Assembly: GCA_963806015.1 (NCBI GenBank)
Contig: CAWDWM010000002.1
Location: 186,001-250,000, forward strand
Source: JAOPZW01 sp963806015
GTDB lineage: Bacteria; Actinomycetota; Thermoleophilia; Solirubrobacterales; Solirubrobacteraceae
Length of the DNA: 64,000 nucleotides
Direction: 5' to 3'
Shown: positions 1-7,402 of the stretch, in pieces
Layout of the letters: every line of letters starts with the position of its first letter
How positions within the stretch are numbered: the first letter of the stretch is position 1
Made by a program: the position numbers and the translations under genes
The notes under the pieces: model-generated
Told to the model about the DNA's origin: nothing
Seen by the model: only the letters and a program-made list of their open reading frames with translations
Databases searched by the model: none

Positions 1-441
1 GAAGCGCGTGCTCGGCGAGGATGACGTCGAAGCGCCAGCGCTCGACGAGCTTGCCGTTGCACTTGGCCTTGAGCGGTGCCAGGAGATCGGTGGTCAGCAT
101 GTCCGGCAGGCCGTTGCCCAGCGCCTGGAACTGTGGGTCGGCCACCGTGACCTTGTAGGTCCTCAGGGCGACGGCGGGGTAGTCGACGTTCACCATGGCC
201 GCGCGGGCCGTCGGCGGGAAGCCGGGATCTTGGGGATCGTCGGCAGCCCCGGCGACTTCTTCTTGCGCGGCTTCAGGGACAGGCGCACGGTCTTGCGGGC
301 GCCCTGCTTGACTTTCACGGTGCCGACGGTGCGGTCCACGCCGCCCTTGCCGCGGAAGGGCGAGGTGGTGCCGAGCAGGAAGTACGCGCCGCCCGGGACC
401 GTGAGCCTGAGGCGCCCACCGCTGACGCGGTCGGCGGCCAC
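1..441 (-). pseudogene. CsgG-like domain protein, probably frameshifted, cut by the window edge
   Basis: Two reading frames together give one sensible protein. The 5' frame starts at a GTG at 441 and runs through a basic stretch (TVKVKQGARKTVRLSLKP, then PTIPKIP) to a stop at 190. A second frame, from about 225 to the window edge, reads FPPTARAAMVNVDYP, ALRTYKVTV, LTTDLLAPLKAKCNGKLVERW and FDVILAEHAL. This resembles the CsgG/LpoB-type pattern of a beta strand, then a helix ending in 'VIERxxLDxILAEQ'. One missing base in the run CCGGG (222-226) would join them. A TAA just before the GTG leaves no room for a signal peptide, so the 5' end may also be damaged. An AAGGAG lies about 15 bases upstream. 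It follows trxB on the same strand. A sequencing error is an equally good explanation of the shift; the family call rests on pattern only. Confidence 0.45.
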
Positions 442-488
442 GATCGCGAGGGCTTACTCCTTCAGGATGTAGGTTCGGGCCCGGCGGG

Positions 489-1526
489 TTAGGCGCGGGG
501 TGCCCACTGCGCCTCGGCGAGGTCACCCTCGGGCATTCCCTCGGGCGTGGCGATCTGCGGCGTGTCGCGCAGGTACCACTCGGCGTCGAGCGCCGCCTGG
601 CAACCGGAGCCCGCCGCCGTCACCGCCTGGCGGTAGGTGTGGTCGACGAGGTCGCCCGCGGCGAAGACGCCCGGGACCCCGGTGCGCGTCGACTTGCCCT
701 CGGTGATGACGTAGTCCTCGTCGTCCGTCCGCACCTGGCCCGCGACGATGCCCGACTGAGGCTCGTGACCGATGGCGACGAAGGCGCCGCCGAAGGGCAG
801 CTCGCGCTCCTCGCCGGTCTCGGCGTTGCGCAGCCGGGCGACGCGCTGGAACGCGCCCTCGCCCTCGTGGAACTCCTCGATCACGTACGGGGTGAGGAAC
901 TCGATGTTGTCGATCGAGCGGGCGCGCTCGAGCATGATCTTCGAGGCGCGGAACTCGTCGCGACGATGGACGATGTAGACCTTGGAGGCGAACTTCGACA
1001 GGAAGATGGCCTCCTCCATCGCGGAGTCGCCGCCGCCGACGATGATCGTGTCGCGCTGCTTGAAGAAGGCCGCGTCGCACGTGGCGCAGTACGACACGCC
1101 GGCGCCGCCGAGCTCGGCCTCGCCCGGGATGCCGAGCTTCTTGTGCTCGGCCCCCATCGCGAGGATCACGGTGCGGGCCTGGTACTCGTCGTCGCCCACC
1201 CACACCTTGTGGATCCCGCCGGGCTCGTTGGAGAGCTCGACCTTGGTCGCCTGATCGGTGATGAAGCGCGTGCCGAAGTCCTCGGCCTGGTCGCGCATCT
1301 TCTGCATCAGCGAGGGGCCGTCGATGCCGCCGGCGGGAAAGCCGGGGTAGTTCTCGACCTCGGTGGTCTGCTGGAGCAGCCCGCCCCAGAAGAAGCCCTC
1401 GATGATCAACGGGCGGAGGTTCGCGCGCGCCGTGTACAGAGCGGCCGTGTAACCGGCCGGGCCGCTGCCCACGATGATCACGTTCTCGATGTCCGCCACA
1501 CGATCACTCTCGCTTTCCGTACTCAC
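489..1526 (-). CDS. trxB: Thioredoxin reductase (NADPH)
   Basis: FAD-dependent enzyme that passes electrons from NADPH to thioredoxin in the cytoplasm. The N-terminal FAD-binding motif is GSGPAGYTAALYTARA, the redox-active pair is CATC in SYCATCDAAFF near residue 146, the NADPH site is VGGGDSAMEEA, and the C-terminal FAD motif is GVFAAGDLVDHTYRQ. The length (345 aa from this start) is normal for bacterial TrxB. The GTG at 1526 is preferred because a TATACA box ends 7 bases upstream, as expected for a leaderless message. A second in-frame GTG at 1499 would give 336 aa and begins directly at the conserved VADIENVIIVG. It is the last intact gene of a minus-strand run downstream of the PAP2 and flippase-like genes, but an AT-rich 60-bp gap suggests its own promoter. 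Confidence 0.95.
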   Translation of the reverse strand: MSTESESDRVADIENVIIVGSGPAGYTAALYTARANLRPLIIEGFFWGGLLQQTTEVENYPGFPAGGIDGPSLMQKMRDQAEDFGTRFITDQATKVELSNEPGGIHKVWVGDDEYQARTVILAMGAEHKKLGIPGEAELGGAGVSYCATCDAAFFKQRDTIIVGGGDSAMEEAIFLSKFASKVYIVHRRDEFRASKIMLERARSIDNIEFLTPYVIEEFHEGEGAFQRVARLRNAETGEERELPFGGAFVAIGHEPQSGIVAGQVRTDDEDYVITEGKSTRTGVPGVFAAGDLVDHTYRQAVTAAGSGCQAALDAEWYLRDTPQIATPEGMPEGDLAEAQWAPRA

Positions 1527-1539
1527 TTTACTTTGTATA
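1527..1539 (-). promoter_or_regulatory. -10 box of trxB, likely leaderless
   Basis: On the minus strand the sequence reads TATACA, then seven bases, then the GTG at 1526. The patch CTATACAAAGTAAAG is by far the most AT-rich stretch in its surroundings. No convincing -35 hexamer or Shine-Dalgarno is seen. Confidence 0.5.
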
Positions 1540-1561
1540 GTAGCTCGCTGCCGGCCGAACG

Positions 1562-2683
1562 TTACGCCTGCGCGACGGCTGCTTTGGTCGCCTGGTGCTC
1601 GGCGCGCCACCCCGCCACCCGCCGGCGTAGCTGGAAGTAGGCGACGGCCCCGGGCAGCGTGGGCAGCCAGAACGCGAACGCGCGGTAGGTGAGCACGGCG
1701 CTGATCGCGTAGTCCGACGAGACGCCCAGCGCGGCGAAGGCGCCGATCATGCCGCCGTCGACTCCGCCGATGCCCCCCGGCAGGGGCAGCGCGTTGCCCA
1801 GCATGCCCACGAAGTAGGCGAGCACGATCACCGCGAAGGGCGGCGGGTTGGGTCCATAGGCGTGAAAGCACGCCCACAGGGTGGCGATGTCGAACGCCCA
1901 CCAGGCGACGGCCCCGAGCACGCCCCATTCGCGATTGCGCACGAGGGCGATCGCCGTCCGGACCCCGGCGGCCGCCGAGGCGGGGATCGTGACCACCTTG
2001 GCCATGGTGCGCGCCGCACGCCCCGACCCTCCGGCCCACTGCGCGATGCGCCGCTCGGCGTCGCCGGGCAGCAGCGAGACGGCCAGGAAGAGCGAGATCA
2101 GGATGAGCGCGAAGATCGCCGGCACGACGGTGATGGCGAACGGCGCGGGCCCATTGAACAACCCGACGTACAGCCCCAGCCCGAAGACGACGATCGCGCC
2201 CATGTAGACCGCGTAGAGCAGCGCCAGGAAGGCGACCATGCGGCAGGCCACCACCCTGGGCTCCATCCCCGAGCGCCGCAGCGCCCACGCCGTGAGCGCG
2301 ACGCCGCCGGCGCCGGCGGCCGCGAACAGGCGCGTGGCGGCCACCCCGGCCATGGTGATCTCGTAGCTCGCCGCCCAGTCGATCGGCGAGGGGCCGCGCA
2401 CGAAGACGGTGCGGAACAGGACCACGTATCCGGCGAAGGACAGCCACTCCAGGACGAAGGCGATCGCCAGCCACCCCGGTCTGCCGTCGCCCAGGTTGTG
2501 GATCGACTGCGAGGTGCCACCCGAGATCTGGGGCAGCACGAAGTACAGGAAGGCGATGGCCGACAGCACGAAGACGCCGAAGATCAGGGCTCGCTCGCGC
2601 GTGATGACCACGCGCGGCATCTCCTCGTCATCGGCGTCCTGCGGTGCTGTGACGTTGCGTTCGTCGACGGGCGCCGAACTCAT
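1562..2683 (-). CDS. Lysylphosphatidylglycerol synthase-type transmembrane protein (UPF0104 family)
   Basis: Polytopic inner-membrane protein of 373 aa with about eight hydrophobic segments. A short acidic N-terminus precedes the first segment (RALIFGVFVLSAIAFLYFVL). The family signature LPLPGGIGGVDGGMIGAF near residue 300 matches the PGGxGxxE/D motif of the membrane domain of MprF-like flippases. There is no attached aminoacyl-transferase domain, so this is the stand-alone type of unknown substrate, perhaps a lipid-handling protein. Its ATG overlaps the stop of the upstream PAP2 gene (ATGA), so the two are almost surely co-transcribed and may act on the same lipid. The start is fixed by that overlap. 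Confidence 0.8.
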   Translation of the reverse strand: MSSAPVDERNVTAPQDADDEEMPRVVITRERALIFGVFVLSAIAFLYFVLPQISGGTSQSIHNLGDGRPGWLAIAFVLEWLSFAGYVVLFRTVFVRGPSPIDWAASYEITMAGVAATRLFAAAGAGGVALTAWALRRSGMEPRVVACRMVAFLALLYAVYMGAIVVFGLGLYVGLFNGPAPFAITVVPAIFALILISLFLAVSLLPGDAERRIAQWAGGSGRAARTMAKVVTIPASAAAGVRTAIALVRNREWGVLGAVAWWAFDIATLWACFHAYGPNPPPFAVIVLAYFVGMLGNALPLPGGIGGVDGGMIGAFAALGVSSDYAISAVLTYRAFAFWLPTLPGAVAYFQLRRRVAGWRAEHQATKAAVAQA

Positions 2684-3615
2684 GCGTGCGCCCGCGCCTC
2701 GAGCTGCTGGAGCGTCCGGCTCACCGCGCGCAGCGCCGGCGCGGCACCGTGGCCGTGGCGGCGCACGCCCTCGGCCAGGGCCAGCCCGGCGACGAGATCG
2801 ATCACATAGTGCTCGCCGAGATAGACGAGCGCGAACCCGAGCGTGAGGGCATAGGACCAGCCCAGCGTGCCCTGCACGGGCCCCGCGTCGCTCAGGACGT
2901 GGGCGGCCATCACGGAGGTGGCGAAGTGCAGCGAGGGCATGGCGGCGAGAGGGTTGCCTCCCAGGACATCGTAGAGCGGCCCCCAGGCGCCCTTCCAGAC
3001 CGCCTGTCCGTGCTCGCGCATCAGGCGGCGCATGCCGGGCTCGCGCGCTCCCAGGGCGCCCGCTTCGCCCGCGTACCACGGTGGGGCGGTCGGCAGCGCC
3101 CAGTAGCCGATCAGCCCGAGGTCGAACACCGCGTAGATCTGCGTGGCTCCGCGCGCGAACAGGTCACGCCGGCGGAAGAGCAGGTAGGCGACCGTTCCGT
3201 GGGGCACGCCGAACCACAGCCAGTGGCACCACACGAGCGCCTGCTCGACGGCCCGCAGGGGCTCGCCCTCGCGGCGCGCGAAGGCGCGCTGCAGGCGCAG
3301 GCCCGGCAGCTCGCCGAGGCCGATGATCCGATCGGCCACCACCGGATAGTGCATGCGCACCCGCGCGCGCAGGCGCTCGGGGTCGTCGTTGGGCATCTGG
3401 TAGGTCGTGACGTAGGCGTACATCTGCAGGCACACCACGCCGACGTCGCGCTGCCGCGAGCGGCGCATGGCCACGGACAGGCCGAGCGGCGCCGCGGCGG
3501 CGGCGGCGGTGACCACGGGCGGCGGGAGGCGCAGGCGCCGGCGGACGAGCGGTGCAGCCACGCCCAGCGCCACGGCCCCCCACGCAGCCGCACGAATGGC
3601 GCTCGGACCGCGCAT
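2680..3615 (-). CDS. PAP2-superfamily membrane phosphatase
   Basis: 311-aa membrane protein with the second and third PAP2 signature regions: AAMPSLHFATSVM (PSxH) and GEHYVIDLVAG (H...D), placed as in the Aur1/inositolphosphoceramide synthase-like branch. Members remove phosphate from, or transfer head groups between, lipid phosphates at the outer face of the membrane. The canonical first motif (KxxxxxxRP) is not obvious, which argues for the Aur1-like branch rather than a classic PgpB. Several hydrophobic segments lie before and between the motifs. It overlaps the flippase-like gene downstream by 4 bp and is divergent from the kinase gene that starts at 3693. The natural substrate cannot be told from sequence. 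Confidence 0.82.
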   Translation of the reverse strand: MRGPSAIRAAAWGAVALGVAAPLVRRRLRLPPPVVTAAAAAAPLGLSVAMRRSRQRDVGVVCLQMYAYVTTYQMPNDDPERLRARVRMHYPVVADRIIGLGELPGLRLQRAFARREGEPLRAVEQALVWCHWLWFGVPHGTVAYLLFRRRDLFARGATQIYAVFDLGLIGYWALPTAPPWYAGEAGALGAREPGMRRLMREHGQAVWKGAWGPLYDVLGGNPLAAMPSLHFATSVMAAHVLSDAGPVQGTLGWSYALTLGFALVYLGEHYVIDLVAGLALAEGVRRHGHGAAPALRAVSRTLQQLEARAHA

Positions 3616-3692
3616 CGACGCGGCCGAGGATATCGGCGACGGCGGACCCTGCGGGACTCCGGAGCCTGGGGAGGTTCCTGTACAAAGGCCGG

Positions 3693-5654
3693 GTGCCCAC
3701 CCTGCATGAGGGAGACGAGTTCGCCGGCCACCGCATCCTCGGGATCGCGGGCCGCGGCGGCATGGGCGTGGTCTATCGAGCGCTCCAGCTCGACCTCGAT
3801 CGTCCGGTCGCGCTGAAGCTCATCGCCCCCCAACTGGCCGAGGACCCGGACTTCCGCGATCGCTTCGTCCGCGAGTCGCGCGCCGCGGCGTCGATCGACC
3901 ACCCCAACGTCATCCCGATCTACTACACGGGCGAGAGCGACGACGGCGCGCTGTACATCGCGATGCGCTACGTCGAGGGCTCCGACCTGCGCACGCTGGT
4001 GCGCGCCGAGCACCGCCTCGACCCGGCCCGCGCGGCGTACATCGTCTCCCAGGTGGCCAGCGCCCTCGACGCGGCGCATGCGCGCGGCATCGTCCACCGC
4101 GACGTCAAGCCCGCCAACGTGCTGCTCGGGGCCAACGACCACGCCTACCTGACCGACTTCGGCCTCACCAAGCGCGTGACCTCGCACACCGGCTCCACCC
4201 GCGACGGCGGCTGGGTCGGGACGCTCGGCTACGTGGCGCCCGAGCAGATCCGCGGCGAGCGCCTCGACGCGCGCGCGGACGTCTACGCGCTGGGCTGCGT
4301 GCTCTACCACTCGCTCGCGGGCGTGCCGCCCTACCAGCGCGAGAGCGACGAGGCGACGCTGTGGGCCCACCTCAACGACGACCCGCCGTCGCTGCACGAC
4401 CGGGCGCCCGACGTTCCGACGAGCTTCGACGCCGTCCTGGCCCGCGCCATGGCCAAGGACCCCGACGATCGCTTCCCCTCGACCGGCGACCTCGGCCGTG
4501 CCGCCCTCGCCGCGGCCGGCCGGCCGGTGGCGCCGACGCCCGAGCGCCTGGTGGCGGTCGGCGAGGCCGCGCCCGGCGACCGCCAGGAGACCGTCGTCTC
4601 GCCCGACCAGGCGCCGACCGTCCTGGCCGCCGACACGCCCGGGCGGCGAAAGCTATGGCCGTGGGCGCTGGCCGCGGTGCCGATCGCCGGCCTCGCGCTG
4701 ATCGCGGCCCTCGCCCTCGGCGGCGGTGGGAACGACGGTGGCGGCGACGGCGGCGGCCCGACGACGGCGAACTCGACCGGCACGACCACGACCAAGCCGT
4801 CAGAGAACGTGGCGATCAAGAGCGTCGTCCTCGGCGGACGGCCCAACAACATCGTCCTGGCCAACAACAAGGCGTGGGTGGTGCGCAGCGGCAACGACCG
4901 GCTGGCAGTGATCGACGCCAAGACCGTCAAGCGCCAGCCCTACAGCCCGCGCGTGGGCAACCCGACCGGCGAGGCTGCCGGCTTCGGCAAGCTCTGGGTG
5001 ATCAACCAGGATGCGCCGTCGCTGGTGCCCATCGGGCTGACCTCGCACCGCCAGGCGGGCCAGGCGGTCCCGCTGCCCAACCACGGCAGGGCGGTGGCGG
5101 TCGCCGCGGCGAGCGCCTCGATGTGGGTCGGCGTCCGCGGCAACCCGGGCCTGCTCCTGCGCATCGACCCCAGCAACCGGGCTCAGCCGGCCAAGACCAT
5201 CGAGCTGCCCGACGGCCTGCAGAACATCACGGTGGGCGGCGGCGCGGTGTGGATCATCGCGCGGCGGGCCAACACGGTCACGCGCCTGGACATCGCCAGC
5301 GGCGGACAGCGCTCGATCTTCGTCGGCGAGAACCCGTTCGGGATCGCCTACGGCCGCGGGGCGGTGTGGGTGACCAACAACGGCGACGACACCGTCACCC
5401 GCATCGACAGCGGGTCACTGAACACGCTGACGATCCCGGTCGGGCGCGGGCCCAAGGGGATCGCCGTCGGCGCGGGCGCGGTCTGGGTCGCCAACTCGAT
5501 CGCCTCGACGATCACGCGCATCGACCCGCAGGTCAGCGCGCCCGCCGGCGACCCGATCGCGGTCGCCCACAACCCCTACGGCGTCGACACGCTGGGCAAG
5601 GACGTGTGGATCACGAGCCCCAGCGACGGCAAGGTCCAGCGGCTGACGCCTTAG
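3693..5654 (+). CDS. Serine/threonine protein kinase (PknB-type) with extracytoplasmic beta-propeller
   Basis: Membrane-bound Hanks-type kinase, 653 aa from the GTG at 3693. Catalytic features: glycine loop GRGGMG (20-25), ATP lysine in VALKLI (42), HRDVKPAN (135-142), DFG (155-157) and APE (182-184). After a juxtamembrane stretch, one transmembrane helix (WPWALAAVPIAGLALIAALA, about 321-340) and a Gly/Thr linker lead to an external domain. That domain is built of repeated blades such as GGGAVWIIA, GRGAVWVTNNGDDTVTRID and GAGAVWVANSIASTITRID, a Vgb/NHL-like beta-propeller that probably senses a ligand. The longer frame back to 3552 lacks family similarity, so it was not used. AAAGG lies just before the GTG. 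The gene is divergent from the PAP2 gene; its 3' side is followed by the IS element. Confidence 0.92.
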   Translation: MPTLHEGDEFAGHRILGIAGRGGMGVVYRALQLDLDRPVALKLIAPQLAEDPDFRDRFVRESRAAASIDHPNVIPIYYTGESDDGALYIAMRYVEGSDLRTLVRAEHRLDPARAAYIVSQVASALDAAHARGIVHRDVKPANVLLGANDHAYLTDFGLTKRVTSHTGSTRDGGWVGTLGYVAPEQIRGERLDARADVYALGCVLYHSLAGVPPYQRESDEATLWAHLNDDPPSLHDRAPDVPTSFDAVLARAMAKDPDDRFPSTGDLGRAALAAAGRPVAPTPERLVAVGEAAPGDRQETVVSPDQAPTVLAADTPGRRKLWPWALAAVPIAGLALIAALALGGGGNDGGGDGGGPTTANSTGTTTTKPSENVAIKSVVLGGRPNNIVLANNKAWVVRSGNDRLAVIDAKTVKRQPYSPRVGNPTGEAAGFGKLWVINQDAPSLVPIGLTSHRQAGQAVPLPNHGRAVAVAAASASMWVGVRGNPGLLLRIDPSNRAQPAKTIELPDGLQNITVGGGAVWIIARRANTVTRLDIASGGQRSIFVGENPFGIAYGRGAVWVTNNGDDTVTRIDSGSLNTLTIPVGRGPKGIAVGAGAVWVANSIASTITRIDPQVSAPAGDPIAVAHNPYGVDTLGKDVWITSPSDGKVQRLTP

Positions 5655-5670
5655 TGCCATAGGGCTCGAA

Positions 5671-5790
5671 CAGCATCACCGAGGGAGGGTGGGCGCGTAC
5701 CGCCGCTGCCGGGCCGTGGCGGTCGTCCCGCAACCACACGGCGAGCGAGCAACAAGCAACCGTCCCGGCCTGCGGTCGCCACACGACCCT
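5671..5790. repeat. Left part of a palindromic intergenic element split by the IS
   Basis: Starts GCATCACCGAGGGAGGG at 5673, close to the left arm of the palindrome at 23456 (14 of 17 positions). Its CAGC (5671-5674), CACCGAG (5677-5683) and ACCGTCCCG (5759-5767) are complementary to segments on the far side of the IS (7369-7372, 7358-7364 and 7336-7344). With the IS removed the element would be about 160 bp, lying between two convergent genes. Function unknown; a bidirectional terminator or structured RNA are options. Confidence 0.45.
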
Positions 5791-5797
5791 TAGACCC

Positions 5798-5809
5798 TAT
5801 GGAGGTCGG
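5798..5809 (+). repeat. Left subterminal inverted repeat of the IS
   Basis: TATGGAGGTCGG, the exact reverse complement of 7319-7330. The match stops sharply on both sides, which supports these as the element's paired ends. Confidence 0.8.
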
Positions 5810-5920
5810 TCCGGTCCGGCGTGAGGTGTAGATCGGTCGGCACCTCGCGCAGAAGATGTGCGGGGACTGGGCGGCAGGGTGGTCCTGTCGCCGACACCCC
5901 AGCTCTGGGAGGTGCCGACC

Positions 5921-7006
5921 ATGGCGCAGAGTATGTCTCTCGTTGGGCTCGATGTGCATGCGTCGCAGACGCACGCGGCGGTGCTCGATATGTCGACGGG
6001 TGAGCTTCGCGGCGTGAAGTTGCGGATGGCTCCGAGCGAGGTGGTCGAGTTTCTCGCGACGCTGCCCGGGCGGGTTCGGGCGGTCTATGAGGCGGGGCCC
6101 ACGGGGTTTGGGCTGGCTCGTGTTGCCGCTGAGCGCGGGATCGAAGTTCGCGTCGTGGCGGCGGGCAAGGTTCCTCGCGCATCGGGCGACCGGATCAAGA
6201 CCGACAAGCGCGACGCTGAGCGTCTCGCGCGTTTGTTGGCGGCCGGCGAGTTGCGCTTCGCGTTCGTGCCGAGCGTCGCCGATGAGCAGTTCCGTGACGT
6301 GATCCGCGCGATCGAGGACTGTCGTGGTGATCTGATGCGCGCTCGCCACCGGCTCGGCAAGATGCTTTTGCGTCGGGGCCTGCGATGGACCGGCCCAGGG
6401 TCGACGTGGACGCGGGCGCACATGCGGTGGTTGCGCAGCGTGCGCTTTGAGGATCTCTGCTCCCAAGCGGTCTTCGTCGACTACCTGTCGGGCGTTGAGA
6501 TGCTCGTCGCTCGCCGGGCGGCGCTGATCGCCGCGCTCGAGCAGGTCATCCCTGACAGCGCCCACGCCGCGACGATCGCGAGGTTGCGTTGCTTTCGCGG
6601 GATCGACACGCTGTCGGCCGCCGGACTGTGCGCCGAGGTCGGCGATTTCAAGCGTTTCCGGCCCAAGCAGCTCTCCGGGTTCCTGGGGATCGTTCCGACC
6701 GAGCACACCTCCGACCAAAAGCGCCGCCAAGGCTCGATCACCAAGGCGGGCTCGATCCACGGCCGTCGGCTGCTGGTCGAAGCAGCCCATCACTATCGCC
6801 ACCAACCCGCCGTCGGCGACGGCCTGGCCTGCCGACAGCACGGCCAGGACCCCAGGGTGATCGAGATCTCATGGCGCGCCCAACGACGCCTGCACCAACG
6901 CTGGCAAGTTCTGCGCCTGCAGCGACGCAAGCCCGCCGGTGTCGTCGCGATCGCGTGCGCTCGCGAGCTCGCCGCGTTCTGCTGGGAGGCCGCCACCCTG
7001 ACCTAA
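5921..7006 (+). CDS. IS110-family transposase (DEDD recombinase)
   Basis: 361-aa recombinase that moves the element, with target and donor choice directed by a bridge RNA in characterised relatives. The N-terminal RuvC-like DEDD domain begins VGLDVHASQTHAAV (first Asp), followed by YEAGPTGFGLAR (Glu) and TDKRDAERLARLL (the Asp pair). The C-terminal transposase_20 domain has FRGIDTLSAAGLCAEVGDF, then SGFLGIVPTEHTS and RRQGSITKAGSIHGRRLL, which carries the conserved serine region. The ATG at 5921 was chosen over an in-frame ATG at 5858 because GGGAGG sits 8 bases upstream and the protein then starts directly at the conserved domain. The reading frame looks intact, so the element may be active. 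Confidence 0.93.
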   Translation: MAQSMSLVGLDVHASQTHAAVLDMSTGELRGVKLRMAPSEVVEFLATLPGRVRAVYEAGPTGFGLARVAAERGIEVRVVAAGKVPRASGDRIKTDKRDAERLARLLAAGELRFAFVPSVADEQFRDVIRAIEDCRGDLMRARHRLGKMLLRRGLRWTGPGSTWTRAHMRWLRSVRFEDLCSQAVFVDYLSGVEMLVARRAALIAALEQVIPDSAHAATIARLRCFRGIDTLSAAGLCAEVGDFKRFRPKQLSGFLGIVPTEHTSDQKRRQGSITKAGSIHGRRLLVEAAHHYRHQPAVGDGLACRQHGQDPRVIEISWRAQRRLHQRWQVLRLQRRKPAGVVAIACARELAAFCWEAATLT

Positions 7007-7318
7007 AGCCGCGCACAACATGACCGCGCGACCCGGTGCTGCCGGGGCGCGCGCGAGACCGACGGGCCTCACGCTCGTCGCGACGAGCAGTCCGCGATCC
7101 GACTATGGGCAACCATCGACCCAGGTCGACGGCGGCGCCCGCTTTTAGACCGCGGACCGCGACGAACACAGGGTCATGAGGTACCCAGCCCTCGAATATC
7201 AGCCTGGCATCGCCGCCGAACAGCTGAGCCCGCTCGCGCCGCCCCGGGAACCCCGGCGCCCCCAGCCGACCCCCAACGCCCGACTCAGGACGCCGACATC
7301 ACACGCCCCCTTGACAAC
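7007..7318 (+). ncRNA. Possible bridge-RNA region of the IS
   Basis: The 312 bases between the recombinase stop and the right inverted repeat hold no credible gene. They contain several local dyads, for example around CGCTCGTCGCGACGAGC and CGACCCAGGTCG. In IS1111-type elements the guide RNA is encoded in this interval, so position supports the call. I could not fold it or identify loops convincingly, so boundaries and structure are unknown. Confidence 0.35.
7311..7316 (+). promoter_or_regulatory. -35 half of a circle-junction promoter
   Basis: A perfect TTGACA at the right end points out of the element. Joining the proposed ends puts it exactly 17 bases before TAGACC (5791-5796) of the left end, making a complete promoter only in the excised circle. 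Junction promoters of this kind are known in IS110/IS1111 relatives. Confidence 0.5.
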
Positions 7319-7330
7319 CCGACCTCCATA
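7319..7330 (-). repeat. Right subterminal inverted repeat of the IS
   Basis: CCGACCTCCATA, perfect inverted copy of 5798-5809, three bases inside the proposed right end. Confidence 0.8.
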
Positions 7331-7333
7331 TCA

Positions 7334-7375
7334 GTCGGGACGGTAGGCGCCGGTTCGCTCGGTGACTGGCTGCTG
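7334..7375. repeat. Right part of the palindromic element split by the IS
   Basis: Holds CGGGACGGT (7336-7344), CTCGGTG (7358-7364) and GCTG (7369-7372), each complementary to a segment left of the IS. It lies just beyond the 3' end of the FHA-HTH gene, which is transcribed toward it. Confidence 0.45.
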
Positions 7376-7402
7376 ACCGGCAACCCTCACAGAGACCTCG
7401 AC

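Larger units (their letters stand above)
5791..7333 (+). mobile_element. IS110-family insertion sequence, IS1111-like
   Basis: About 1.54 kb. It encodes one DEDD recombinase and is bounded by a perfect 12-bp subterminal inverted repeat, TATGGAGGTCGG (5798-5809) and CCGACCTCCATA (7319-7330). Seven bases outside the left repeat and three outside the right give the proposed ends, the spacing known for the IS1111 subgroup. No target duplication is apparent, as expected for this family. The 3' noncoding end (about 325 bp) is much longer than the 5' one (about 130 bp), also an IS1111 trait; in that subgroup the bridge RNA is encoded 3' of the recombinase. Codons use more T in third positions than the neighbours, a sign of foreign origin. 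The exact ends are inferred. Confidence 0.8.

Noticed and set aside
489..2474. A 661-codon frame that fuses trxB with sequence upstream
   Set aside because: Upstream of the GTG at 1526 the translation is Arg/Ala-rich and antisense or out of frame to the flippase-like gene; only the last part is TrxB.
7267..7285. CGACCC and CCCGACT close together in the IS 3' end, matching the left and right target flanks like bridge-RNA guides
   Set aside because: Matches are only 6-7 bases in very GC-rich DNA, the two lie too close to the right inverted repeat to leave room for a donor loop, and no supporting stem was found.
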